DNA of 64,000 bases from Verpa conica. Lineage: Eukaryota; Ascomycota; Pezizomycetes; Pezizales; Morchellaceae. A program made the translations under genes and the position numbers. This document shows positions 11,296-21,970 of the stretch, piece after piece. The DNA lies in assembly GCA_033030425.1 (NCBI GenBank), contig JAUFSD010000001.1, positions 3,771,992 through 3,835,991 on the forward strand, written 5' to 3'. Below the pieces are notes generated by a model that was not told the origin of the DNA, searched no databases, and worked only from the letters and a program-made list of their open reading frames with translations. Position 1 is the stretch's first letter; each line of letters begins with the position of its first letter.

Positions 11296-12593
11296 AATGG
11301 CTTCTTCTTCTCGCACACTTCCTATTGAATATTGTGGAAAACGTGAAAGCACAATACATAGCAGGACTACCGATCGAATATACAGGTGCTGTGGTGAGAA
11401 AGTACCATTATACCTACAGTCTACATCTATTTCCTTTTCAAATTCCTGAGAAACTTCACCTCCACCATCTGGTACAATTAAAAGCAGAAAAAATAAGGGA
11501 AAGAGTAAAGTTTTACCAGTACTGCCAGCGGAATCATATATGATTATATCTAGTCCTGAATATACACCTACTGAACATATTTCGGTGGTTAAAACAGGTC
11601 AGTTTACCGATCGTGAAACTGTGGAATTATATCGGAAAGGATCTATAACAAAAAGTACTTTAGAACGCACAATGAATCAAAAATCTCAGTATGGAATGGT
11701 TTCGTCTATTCCAGTTTCTGTCGTCAATAGTGATATTCTTAAACGGACAGCAGCAAGAGACTCAAGAAAAATAGTTATATACCTAGGTTCAGCCTCCGAA
11801 AAATGGTCTGCCTATAAAAATCTTGGTATGTACCCTGTCTATGACCTACTTAAAAACGGTAACTAATTTAATTAGGTGTTTCATCTAAAGTGTTCGAAAA
11901 TCTTAATGAAATAATTACTGATTTTGAAGACTTTTCTCGAATGCTTCTCAATTCATCTCCAAATTGGTTAGATGAGGAATCTTGCTTCAACTATATCGAT
12001 ATTCAGCAGATTATTCTGGCAACTCAATTCACGGCAAAGGAAGGACCTCACCGTCTTGAAGTTCAAAAGGAACCAATTACAGTTGCTTCATTTTTACTTG
12101 ACTTTCCTGGAGGGTCTTCTACAAAAATATATATAATTGTTAAGTTTGAAACGGAGATTGAGAAAGCTCATCGGCTTAAAATTCAGAAAGACTCAACCAA
12201 TGAGTTTCTTAAACAGATCAAATCTGAAGCTTTTAGTACAAAAGTTGAAGAAGAAGATATTGATGAACTTCAGTTATCTGTACGGAAACTTAAAAGCTTC
12301 TTTTAATAGATATTTGATTGCTAATTAGAGTCTAGGCACCTGCGATGAAGCGTACTGTTTCTATGCGTAAAGTATTTGAAAACAGTTAAATGCTTCGTCT
12401 CCTCTCAAAAAAAAATCGGTACCTGTCACCAGAGTTACCCGAACTACCCGTACTTCATTATTCGCCAACTCCACTACCGCTTTCTTCTCCACCAAAATTT
12501 TCTAAATCACAAGTTGAGGTAGTAACAGGAGGTTTAGCAGACGAAATTGAATATCCTGGCCGTATAACTCGTCAACGTAAACGTGGTGGGTAA
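11296..12593 (+). pseudogene. Transposon accessory ORF 3, unknown function, one in-frame TGA
   Basis: An ATG at 11296 opens MASSSRTLPIEYCGKRES. The frame is continuous to about 11860 except for a TGA at 11447-11449. A very short intron (about 11861-11896) joins it to NLNEIITDFEDFSRMLL..., which runs to 12306. A possible last exon at 12390-12593 ends in a basic GRITRQRKRGG. No domain is recognised. It is divergent from the transposase and inside the same TIRs, so it is probably an element-encoded accessory protein. Confidence 0.45.
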
Positions 12594-12767
12594 TTAGGAA
12601 TTTGTATGAATGTATTTTGTTTCTTTTTGTATTTTTATTATGATTAAGCTATCTACATAATATACTGAGCTAGTGGTACCGCAATACCCAGCTAAAGACT
12701 AAAGGGTAGTTGTAGGTTATTGGTGCCTTATCGGCTGCCGTATAACATTTTTCATTTTGGGATTCTG

Positions 12768-12846
12768 TTTTGAGTTTTTATTTGGGGTTTTTATTTGGGG
12801 TTTTTATCTGGGGTTTTTATTTGGGGTTTTTATTTGGGGTTTTAAT
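12768..12846. repeat. 13-bp tandem repeat (TTTTTATTTGGGG)
   Basis: About five to six copies of a 13-bp unit with G4 tracts lie about 60 bp inside the right end of the transposon. They are G-rich on the plus strand. They are probably subterminal repeats of the element. Confidence 0.65.
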
Positions 12847-12900
12847 TATTTTATCTAAAGTGGTTTGGCACTGTTGGTTGTTGATTATCGCCTAAATGAG

Positions 12901-12937
12901 ATTCCGGACTTTTGTAGTTACGTGCCCCCGTAGCTGA
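12901..12937 (-). repeat. Right terminal inverted repeat of the transposon
   Basis: Reads TCCGGACTTTTGTAG then TTACGTGCCCCCGTAG on the plus strand. Its reverse complement matches 6531-6572 with a few mismatches. Confidence 0.75.
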
Positions 12938-12941
12938 CCAT

Positions 12942-14322
12942 CAAGGATTCCTACTAGACAGCCCCGTATCATTACTAGTCACAAGTTATCACTCGACTGA
13001 TTAATAGCTGCACACCGGAACGTGATCCCGTACAAACACCCGCCGAGAGAATTATCTCAAGCAGCACGGTACGAGAGAACAGACGTCTACTTGTCGAATA
13101 TCCTCTCGGAGGTCCATCTTCATCCATTGACTTGATGTCCGCAGGTGGGTTTAATGATCAATAGGACAGGCGGCGGTCTCGAGCGGGGATCGGATTGGGT
13201 GCGTTTATATGTGCCTTTGGAATGTGCCGTTTCTACCGTGAGCTATCCTTGGTGGAGAATAGAAATATTCTTTAACTGACACTGCTTATTTCTGTTGGTC
13301 AAGGTGTATGTGGGTAGGGATCGATATACAGCGTATGATGAGATGTCTCGGATGCCAGATGAGAGTTCTGTTAGCAAACGCTAGGCAGAATAAATTCATA
13401 AAAGGGAACATACTATACCCTATTCGGTCTTTGGGCTTGCTAGCGTTGTTATATGCATGAGGGATTGTAGTGACGCAGGAGGAACCGACGGCCATCGAGA
13501 CGAATGCAACCCGGCGTGGGAAAATAAGATAGTACCAATAACCAGCTAATGTATATCATGATTCTGGATGGATCTCTGGGGATTTGACTACCGTATAATG
13601 TTTTAGTCGAGAGCGTGGGTGGTAAAGACTCCCGGCCCATCGCTTGCTTATATGTACCGAGGTCTAACGAGTGGAGTATAGCAAAGCCGATAATAAAACT
13701 ACAGAGAATTGAGATAAATACGGGGATTAGATCACACGATACCGCTGGCTCGACTCGGAGGCATTTAAATACCGCGGTGGTCTGTTAGTTAACGAGGAGC
13801 GAATCCGGTGTTCCAAAGATGCAGCTTCAGGTAACGCAGCCATCCTCTAGTACAATGAAAGTTAGAGAAACTCAAACTTGATTATTCATATATAAGCTGG
13901 CTGATAAAAAGAAATCTCCGGTAGAATTTAAAGGAGGACGATAGCCTTTAGAACAATACGTATGACATCAGTGGTCGGACCAAGATCATGCCAATACAGC
14001 CACACCTTTGTGTATCGGATAACTAGAGCACCGGATATTTCCCAAAGCCCTCCAGTGTATCGTCCGTATATACTACTATCGATTATACACACTGTACCAT
14101 ATGTATCTCGTATAGGTGCGGCTTGGCAACTCGTTCAACCGCCAAGCCTCACCACCATCAGATAAGATTATCAATACCGCCAAGACATCCGCTTACTACA
14201 CCCCAGCCCCCTCATTTCCATCGCTCATCACTCCACCATCTGCATCCCACGATCCATCACCTCCGTCATGCAGCATCTCACGGTCTCCGTCCTCCCCCGC
14301 AAACTCCCCTCTCGACTCTGCA
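12942..14322. other. Intergenic between transposon and the next gene
   Basis: No gene is supported. Minus-strand frames at 13286-13495 and 13449-13640 lack motifs. The last 200 bases are Pro/Ser-codon-rich and in frame with the ATG at 14323, so they may be 5' leader or an alternative N-terminus starting at 14116. Confidence 0.4.
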
Positions 14323-16593
14323 ATGTCCCATAAACGGTCGAAATGTTCTCAGTTCTTCAAGGCAAACAAACACCCACGCGACTGGGGCTTCGCAGAGTAC
14401 CTCAAGTTCGACCATGGCAAACTCGCTCCGCGGAAGGTATTAGATGGGTGGAGAAAGTCGTTGGAGGTCATCATGAAAGCTAGCGACAAGGAATTTTCAA
14501 AGTCGCAGCGTAAGCGTGCTGCCGAGCTCCACAAACGATACAAAGAAAAGGTGCGACCCCCCCCCCTCCCTCCTCCCTCCTCCCTCAAACACTATGTGCA
14601 GCAACCACTGGCTCTGAGGACCTATATGCTCCCCAACCAGATACCACTGTAGGTGATACGGACGACCTATCAGCTCGTCCGCTGCTAGCCTACGCGTTGG
14701 TCCCTTTGATGGCAGATGACCTATTAGCTCATCTGTTCTTGCGTCACTGGGGTTCTGGTTGCTGCACTTGGTCTTTGGGGGAATCATCCTAATTCTAATT
14801 TGTAGTGTTTGCTGATACAACTTTGCGAGGTTATCCCAGGGGAAAGGATCCGACAGGGCTTATGGTCGAGAATGGCTTGGGGGAATGGTGAAAGGGTCTA
14901 CAGCTCCTCCGGTTCAGATTGGGGTGTTGTTTCAAGGGCCAATCTCCAATTCATCAGTGCCCGTTTCCCAATCGAATAACGGTCAAGGAGTGCAGACCGC
15001 CGAAGCCGATGACAGCGATGTAAGTGCGTTGCCCACGCGTGATACATTCCTTCCCCGGGCTAGGACTCACCTTGATAGACGATGGGGATTTAGGCAACAC
15101 GACCGGAGAGAGCGATCTCGAAGACGACGAACTTGAAGAGGACGATCGGCCCACCGAGGTGGATTCTGCAGCTCCAGCCTCCTTCCGAGATGCCTACAAC
15201 GAAATGCGACAGGAATGCAAATGGGTTCTCGCCAGCGGCCGTATCGCTGAAGATGTCATCTTTGATGCGTGCCAGGCCATGGATACGGATTCGTTTGCAA
15301 ACTCTCTCGCCCAGTCGTTCGTCCTCGATATGTCCGACCCCGTGGTACAGAAGTGGTTTACAGAGGACGAATGGGCCGAAATAAAGAGCAGTGTACTGCC
15401 CTTGCCTAAGCCGGATATAGTGCTGGCCGACTCGATGAAGAGGTTCTTCCAAGTAGGTTTATGAACGGCTTTTACGCGACGTGCCCTGACTTTTGTTAGG
15501 TAAAATCGACAAACACACTCCGGGGGATTCTGGATAAGCATAGTTATCTACCTGAAGGCGTGTCTTACGATGGGAAAGTGCACTTCAACTCGCAGTGGGC
15601 CGATGTCGTCATTCGCCGGTTGTAAGTATCCATCTTTTCGTTGATTCCTCGCGTGTTTGAAGTCATTCCGGCGTTTTCTCTCCTTACATTTATGAGATTT
15701 ATTTACCATTACACTTCATGGGCTTACTATATTTGCAGTCTTATGCTCCTTGAAGCTCCCGGTGAACCTCTTCGCGCGAGTCATTTAGAGGACTGGTACA
15801 GCTCTTACCTCTGGTCCTCAATACTCGATGACTGTCTCCTTGACCTCAGCGGGATGACAGTAGAGCGGTACCTTCCTCCTACATGCACCCCTATGAACCT
15901 TTCCTGATACCTGGTACTTTAGTAAAGAATCCCCCTGCCGGGCGACCAGCATCCGGAAGAACCGCAACCGCACAAAGACCAAGCGCATGAAAATTGGCTG
16001 CCGCCTCGATGCTATCATCCGTACCGTTGAGGACGACTATTACGAGTACGGCGCTATGGAGGTTGCCCGCACCTTTAACGGTGTAACATCTACAAAGTGG
16101 CTTGGGGACTCGTTCAAACTTGCTAAAGCACTGAGAGATATGCTCTTCCGGCTGCACGAACTCGTCGATAACGACGAGATCATTGTGAAAAGATTGCAGG
16201 TCGTGGGTGTTGCCAACGCTGGTATTGACCTCGTTTTCCTAGCCATAGCCGTTTACTAACTGGACAGGCCTCTCATTCCAGTATGTACGCATGAACCATC
16301 CAAACGGCTATGTGTGTCTCCTCCATCGTGAAAAACTTCAGCAAGTCCCGAAGGCCGTCCAAGGCATCTCGGAGCTCATGCGCCTATTGATGAGTGTTGC
16401 CCAGATGAAGGTAGGCTCGCCTTTATTCCCTCTGGTGATGCATACTGACTCCGACCAGCAAATTATCAAGGACTGTGCGGCAGCGGTGGACGAGCGTCAT
16501 ACAACAAAGACAGTGGCCGATTTTTACAAAGAGCTGATAGATGATGCTGCGAGTGATAATGCAAGGCTCGGGTGGGCGACAGATACACCATGA
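14323..16593 (+). CDS. Multi-exon protein of unknown function, possible PD-(D/E)XK-like C-terminal part
   Basis: The first exon (from ATG 14323) encodes a basic segment ending ELHKRYKEK. Later exons encode an acidic linker (EDDELEEDD) and a conserved-looking body. Introns I can place are about 15453-15499 (after MKRFFQ), 15622-15738, 15871-15932, 16211-16267 and 16410-16459; all splice in phase. The join between the first exon and the segment near 14.9-15.1 kb is unresolved. The late exons read KIGCRLDAIIRTVEDDYYEYGAMEVAR, which resembles a recurrent fungal hypothetical-protein motif (basic, then D, then ExGxxE). That pattern could be a restriction-endonuclease-like fold, a tentative idea. 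The C-terminus is LGWATDTP. No function is claimed. Confidence 0.6.
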
Positions 16594-17359
16594 GGCATAA
16601 TATACGAATAGTATGGTCTACTCGGAATCGCTAAATACTCTAAAGCAGGATTTAGGAATGTCACTTTTTCGGGCCGGTTTGACAGTTACTAATCTACTAG
16701 AGTTGGCGGGACAGATAGCACTAATATGTACTTATTAAGGGCGATTAATTGAGTTTCTATCAACCCCAGGTATTGAGACTATAATTTCTATAATATCTAT
16801 TTGCAATCCTCTACGCTGTATCCTTAGTCTGTAACCTAGTATAGCTTTATTATAGTTTAGCTGTTCATGAATTACAAGTTCCGATTCCTAGGAAGTCCCA
16901 GGGGTGCCTCTCTACAAGGTCCACCCTACTTACCAGCTCCTGCAGCACATTTTGCCTAGTAATGTTTTGCCTGATATTCTCCTCAACCTCATCTGAGCTT
17001 TTATATATTCTCTATTGTAGTAGTGATCTGAATATCCCGGGAAGTCTAGGGCTGTACTATATATGTAATTACAACCCAGAGGAGTAAAGATATCAATTAC
17101 TCCCTTCAATATTGAATTGCTACCTACACGGCTGCGTCTAGGGGCTACAGCTAGCCCACTATAAGGTTATCTAAGTCTGTGATCATATGTAGGGTAGGAT
17201 TCCTAGATATGTTCTGACCTGTCTAGGGGACGCCCCTCGTATGAGTTTGGTTTTTACATACACCCTGATATACTACCCACTGGAGGGATATACCTAAGTG
17301 GACTTTATAAGCACACCTTATCACGTAGTTTAATCTTTGATCTAATATTACATTTTTGT

Positions 17360-17560
17360 AAGTGTGGGGATGGAGAGAAATGTGGGAAGACGTAGCGGAA
17401 AGCAGTGACCAGGAAAGGGAGGAGAACGAGGGTCGACGGGGTGTAAAGGGAGGAGGTTAAGGGTGTAAGGAAGTTCAAGTTTAGATCTTACTGTTTTTGA
17501 GCATTTGTGTGGGGTGCGAGTACCTTAGTCTTTGGGCTCCATGTACTTATGATTAATTCA
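17360..17560 (+). repeat. Dispersed repeat, copy 2
   Basis: A purine-rich body is followed by the tail GCGAGTACCTTAGTCTTTGG and CTCCATGTACTTAT at 17514-17550. The tail is nearly identical to those near 4.75 kb (inverted) and 49.13 kb. Confidence 0.6.
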
Positions 17561-17794
17561 CTACATTTTTGTACACAACTAGACTTAATCCCAATGATAT
17601 ACAAAAAAAATAGCCAACTCATTCCTAGCACCACTAATTATAATTATTTAATCTAGTTAATTCTCAGTAGCGAGTCTACAGGTTCAATATACACAAGAAA
17701 CAGCAGTCTTATATCTAGAACTAAACCATTTGTAATTATGGTATACGGCGGGGATTTTAATGGACTGGCCGGGACTAATTAATTACTATGGTGA

Positions 17795-18545
17795 TTACTA
17801 GCCCGGGCCACACAGAAGAGCCTCGCCTTGAGGTATCGTCCTCGAGTGAGGGCAATACCGGGGGAGGGGGTCACGAGTTTGCTCGAGGTAAATAATAATA
17901 AATTGTTTTAAAAGAATTACAGAATTTTATAGCAGCAAAACAGGTCACCCTGGCTATCACTACTATAGTTTGTCACCGAATGTTGTAGTTTGTTAGTTAA
18001 AAGCTGGTTAGGCTGGCCTGAAATCGAGAAATGGGAGGTAGAAGTAGAGAGAAATCGAATATAAAGATATGTCTTATAGTGAGAATAATAATATTCATTT
18101 ATAGAACTAGGCTGGGTGGGCCCAGTAGTGTTTATAAAGTATTTACAGCGAAATTGCGCTATTAGTATATGAAATTAGAGTAGTGTTATATCCTTATAGG
18201 GTGGATATCATTATAGAAAAGGCTCACTACACACAAAGTAATCCCTGTCTGATCAAGAGTGCGTATCCTTAAAAGGCGATTATTCTTATAACCCGATCCC
18301 TTATAGGACGATTATGCTATAAAAGCACTCAGATTTATTATTAAAATTAGTTCTATGCCTCAAGACTGCTCGAGGCACCTCAAGGACAAGCTCCTAAAAT
18401 TCAGGTCGAGGCCAATGTCAGAGGTATACAAAGCCGAGATGCCTCGGGGCCACCCCCTACCTTGCCTCGAGCGGCCTCGTAGAGCAACTGGGACTGGGCC
18501 ACACAGAAGGGACTGGGTGGGCCCATTTAAACCTCTGGTATACTA
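17795..18545. repeat. Region with duplicated motifs, possibly an old LTR or repeat fragment
   Basis: GGGCCACACAGAAG occurs near 17807 and near 18489, and CTGGGTGGGCCCA near 18112 and near 18507. The arrangement suggests an eroded transposable-element fragment. Ends and class cannot be defined. Confidence 0.35.
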
Positions 18546-18739
18546 TCTTCAAATCCCCTAGTCTTCTTGCTGATAAAGATATCACTTTCTCATTCACTTA
18601 GAAACACATTCATGACTGATAGAACATTTCATCAGGGCTTTGTTTGTAATTATTCCAATATAGTTAAGGGACTATGAAGTGTGGCATTAATATTGAAATA
18701 AATAACGATTTAACTTAGGTAGATGTAGTCTGAGCCTTG

Positions 18740-20653
18740 TCAACTGTCCCTTAGTCCCTCGATAAAAAGACCTAAGTCACGCCCCTTCTTATCATCTATA
18801 TGACGTGTAAAACAATTAGCCCGTGGGTCATCTTTGTTTAATTTACTAATTTTGAATTCACGGAGAATCTAACGAGTTGAGTCAGCCTTTTTCATATCAA
18901 GATGAAAACTATATACTAACCTGTAAACACAATTTGTTTATAGTCATGAGGCCAATTGTTTTCCCAGGGCAAGCCCGAGCACCATACCCAAATCCAAACT
19001 CATATTTGTTCCACTGTTGTAGTTTCTCAGGGCTAGCCTCCAACCATCTTTCTGGGCGAAAGATTTCGGCATCCTCACCATACATCGCGCGGTTACGTTG
19101 TGTGATCCATGAAATTGAGGATAGATGGGTTCCCTCAGGAACAAACTGGCCCGAAATCTGAGTCCCCCCCTTCGCTGCCATTCTGGGCACCATGCTTATT
19201 GTTGCCTCCGCTCCTCGTAATGTTTCTTTCAGGCATGCCGTGAAGTAAGGTAGACCTTTAGCCTCGGCAAAAGATACTACAGGACCTGATAACTGACCGT
19301 CAGATTCTGCTTTGGTGATTTCTGCGATTACTTTATCGTAACAAGCTGGGTTCCCAAGGATGTTCAAGAGGAACTCGACCGTGTAAGCGGCAAATGGCAC
19401 GGCCGCACCAACTCTGTTTCAAGGATTTACATTGTTAGCTGAGCTCAGGTGGAGTCCCATCGCAGATTGGGGTACATACAGCGTGATCCTTGCCTCGGAT
19501 GCCATTTCGTCCGGAGTCAATGAAGTTCCATCCATGCCTTTTGCCTCCAGAACCATACGGACATACGTCCAATTTGGAGGAGTATTAACCTCATCTGATT
19601 GAGCGAGTCTTTTTGCCTCCTAAAATCATCTCGTTAGAGTCTAAGAAAAAAGCCGGAAAGTGAAGGAGCCTTAATTACCTCCATCACAAACCCAATCCCA
19701 CGGTCCTTAGGCGGTTCGGGCAACAAATAAGAACCAAGCCAGGTGCCTTTGAACAGCCATACAAGACTTGGCACCATGATTATGGCTCTGGTCAAAAATT
19801 CTATAGATTCAAAACTTTCGATAATGCCCTTCAAATCGCTCTCGGCTGCCACAAAACCGAAAGGCTTCCCAAATATGACATCTGCTAACATGTCATACGC
19901 AAGCCAACTTCGGTGAATTTTCTGCGTCAGTTGTTTTTCAAGGGCTTTGAGTAATGGATCAATAGGAGGAAATAATCACATTAATTTATCGTTGAAGTCC
20001 AGTACTTTGCTACCTCCGGATACCTCACCGCGTAATTTATCTGTCCACATACCTACCCAGGTATTTATCTTCGTCTCGATCTGGCCCAGTAATGCTATAT
20101 TGTACTATTAACCTCCGTTAGCGTCGATTCGGTAACTATTTCACGCTCAGGAAAAATTTCCTTCGGTTATGGTACATACTGGACCTATGATCCTCCTCCT
20201 AGAATTAGCATGATCTTGGTGCTCTAGACTAACAAAGGTTGTCTTGGTCCCTATAGTTGGAACGTAGTAATCCGTTTTATCGGCATACCTGTGATATATC
20301 ACTGGTAGCATTGTTGGCTCGCTGACAATTAAAAGATTAGGCTTATATCTGACAACCGGGCCTGCACATTTTCAGAGAAATTTAGTGATGTTTTCGTCTC
20401 TAACATTTCCTGCCCTAGATAGAGAATGCTTACCGTATTTCTTGTGCAGTTCATACTGGGCGAGATGTTGTTTACCCAAAGAGTTATAATAAAATGAATA
20501 GAGATCCGTGATGCTGGCCCAAAAAGGACCTGGGAATTTGGATAACGGGCTAAAAAATCTTCGGTATACGATTACGCAGAATAAGTGTATGAAGGGTAGA
20601 GACAAAAGTGCCTTTCCCCAGTACCCAAGAACCGTTTCAGAGCCCATATTCAC
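18740..20653 (-). CDS. Cytochrome P450 monooxygenase
   Basis: Seven exons splice in phase into 505 residues: 20653-20434, 20361-20180, 20104-19980, 19907-19679, 19619-19480, 19413-18921 and 18868-18740. An N-terminal hydrophobic anchor (SLPFIHLFCVIVY) precedes the SKFPGPFWA Pro-rich hinge, as in ER-bound class II fungal P450s. Later motifs are the K-helix KETLR, FRPERW, and the heme-binding FGFGYGARACPGK with the Cys ligand near residue 447. The C-terminal part ILREFKISKLNKDDPRAN is present, so the protein looks full length. The I-helix, expected AGxDTT-like, reads VGAAVPFAAY (about residues 300-309), so the usual acid-alcohol pair is absent. It is divergently oriented from the MFS gene 1.3 kb away and is probably a tailoring enzyme of the NRPS product; its substrate is unknown. 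Confidence 0.88.
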
Positions 20654-21970
20654 TTATGATCTTCAAACTCCAGGCGTGATGGGAGACAAAGCGAACCTCT
20701 TGAGATATACTTAGCGGATTCAGGTTTCTTTTCCAGGGAAATTAGAATCTTGGGTAAAATGGGATTGCAGAAGTAGAACTGTCGTGAATTTTTTTATAGT
20801 AGAGTCTAGTATGGATTGTATTGCCTCGCATTGATTTCCAAGAACCGAACATGCAAGTCTACTTTACCCACTCAAGACACCCTCAAATGCCGTAATATTT
20901 CGGGGATACCGAACAGGGCTGTGTCGTGGGTGTTTGAAATCAGACTAGCCATTAATTGTTCAGGTAAATGTCAATCGATGTCTCTAGATGGGGGGCTCCC
21001 CTAATTTATTTTATACTAGTTAGTATCATAAAATCCTATGTGTATGTATATTGATCTCGTAAATTCCAAGTAGCGAAGATGGTCCCGTCATCGTATAGTA
21101 CTAAGAAAGATATCCACAAAGTATCACTAATTTAGGAGCATTGATGCTTTAGATAGTCCTTTACTGCGCTGAAGGAGGCCAACCCTAACCCTGACCTTTA
21201 TACTTCAATTTTGAACTGGCCTAGTCCGATTTCCAACACCCACGACACAGTCCTGTTCGGTATCGCTGAGATATTACGGTAACCCGCTGCTTCTAACAGT
21301 TGCATCTTCCACTTCTGGCTACCCGCCAAGACCCCCACGCTCAACAGCCTGCATGATCGATGCACGTGTGGGAATTCAGTCTAGGTTGAGTAGGATTAAA
21401 ACCAGATTTTCCACGATCCAGATCGTCCAGGTTACAGACTAGACATGTATTATAGGCTTGTATGTATAATATCAGCGAAGATTCCGCGGCGAGGATATCT
21501 AGAAAGATGCAGCTCTGTAGGCTTGATGCGTCGTTCAGAGATGATTGTTGATTCCGATGATGTTATTGGTCAATGTGCGAGGTCTAAAGCTATATACTAA
21601 TTGATGACAGCTTGCCCCACCACTAGCCTCACTGCTAGTACCTGTGCCGCAGCACCGCTATGGCCCTGGTTGAGCCACCGCCACACAGAAGTCCATGTGG
21701 TCTTATCATCAGACTTATCCCTTGTCCCTGCAGACCCTGCAGCACAGAGGGTATGTACCAGGACAGCAGTATGATGAATACCCCGTGCAGCGGATAGGAG
21801 TTAACCACAACCACCGGGCGCTTTTCGGCACTGCCCCAGTTCAGTACCCCTCTAGGACCCCAAACCCTAGCATCAACGGTAGCATAGACTTATGTTCTCT
21901 TGCTAATCGTGCTCGCACCTTTCATACCAGTAGAACTCTCTCGGGAACTTACAGCTGGTAATCTCTAGCT
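20654..21970. other. Divergent intergenic region between P450 and MFS genes
   Basis: About 1.3 kb separates the two divergent starts and probably contains both promoters. No regulator motif is certain. Open frames at 20816-21004 and 21695-21961 have no recognisable domain; the latter ends 9 bp before the MFS ATG in the same frame and could be a leader ORF or chance. Confidence 0.45.

Larger units (their letters stand above)
6525..12941. mobile_element. Decayed ~6.4-kb DNA transposon with TIRs and a DDE/integrase-like transposase
   Basis: Inverted terminal repeats of about 36-40 bp at 6531-6572 and 12901-12937 share the core CTACGGGGGCACGTA and, after one substitution, CTACAAAAGTCCGGA. Between them lie a minus-strand transposase with an rve-like DDE core (9.1-10.6 kb) and several plus-strand ORFs (6.9-8.4 and 11.3-12.6 kb). 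Tandem repeats sit just inside both ends. The RIESWWGQL motif around the last acidic residue recalls the integrase-type transposases I associate with IS3EU-like elements; that family name is tentative. In-frame TGA codons and frame changes in three ORFs indicate an inactive copy. Target-site duplications are not obvious. Confidence 0.75.
16594..18739. other. AT-rich repeat debris, no gene
   Basis: No coding region is supported; the plus frame at 18355-18561 lies in repeat-like sequence. Copy 2 of the dispersed repeat and a region of duplicated motifs (17.8-18.55 kb) are listed separately. Confidence 0.5.

Noticed and set aside
20100..20190. Apparent frameshift or stop in the P450 gene
   Set aside because: A GTATGT donor at 20179, a CTAAC branch site and an acceptor at 20105 form a 75-bp intron that restores the frame (IIGP joined to YNIALLGQ). 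The gene is intact.
21695..21961. 88-codon frame just upstream of the MFS gene, in the same frame
   Set aside because: It ends in TAA before the MFS ATG, no intron of sensible length removes the stop, and the MFS protein is complete without it.
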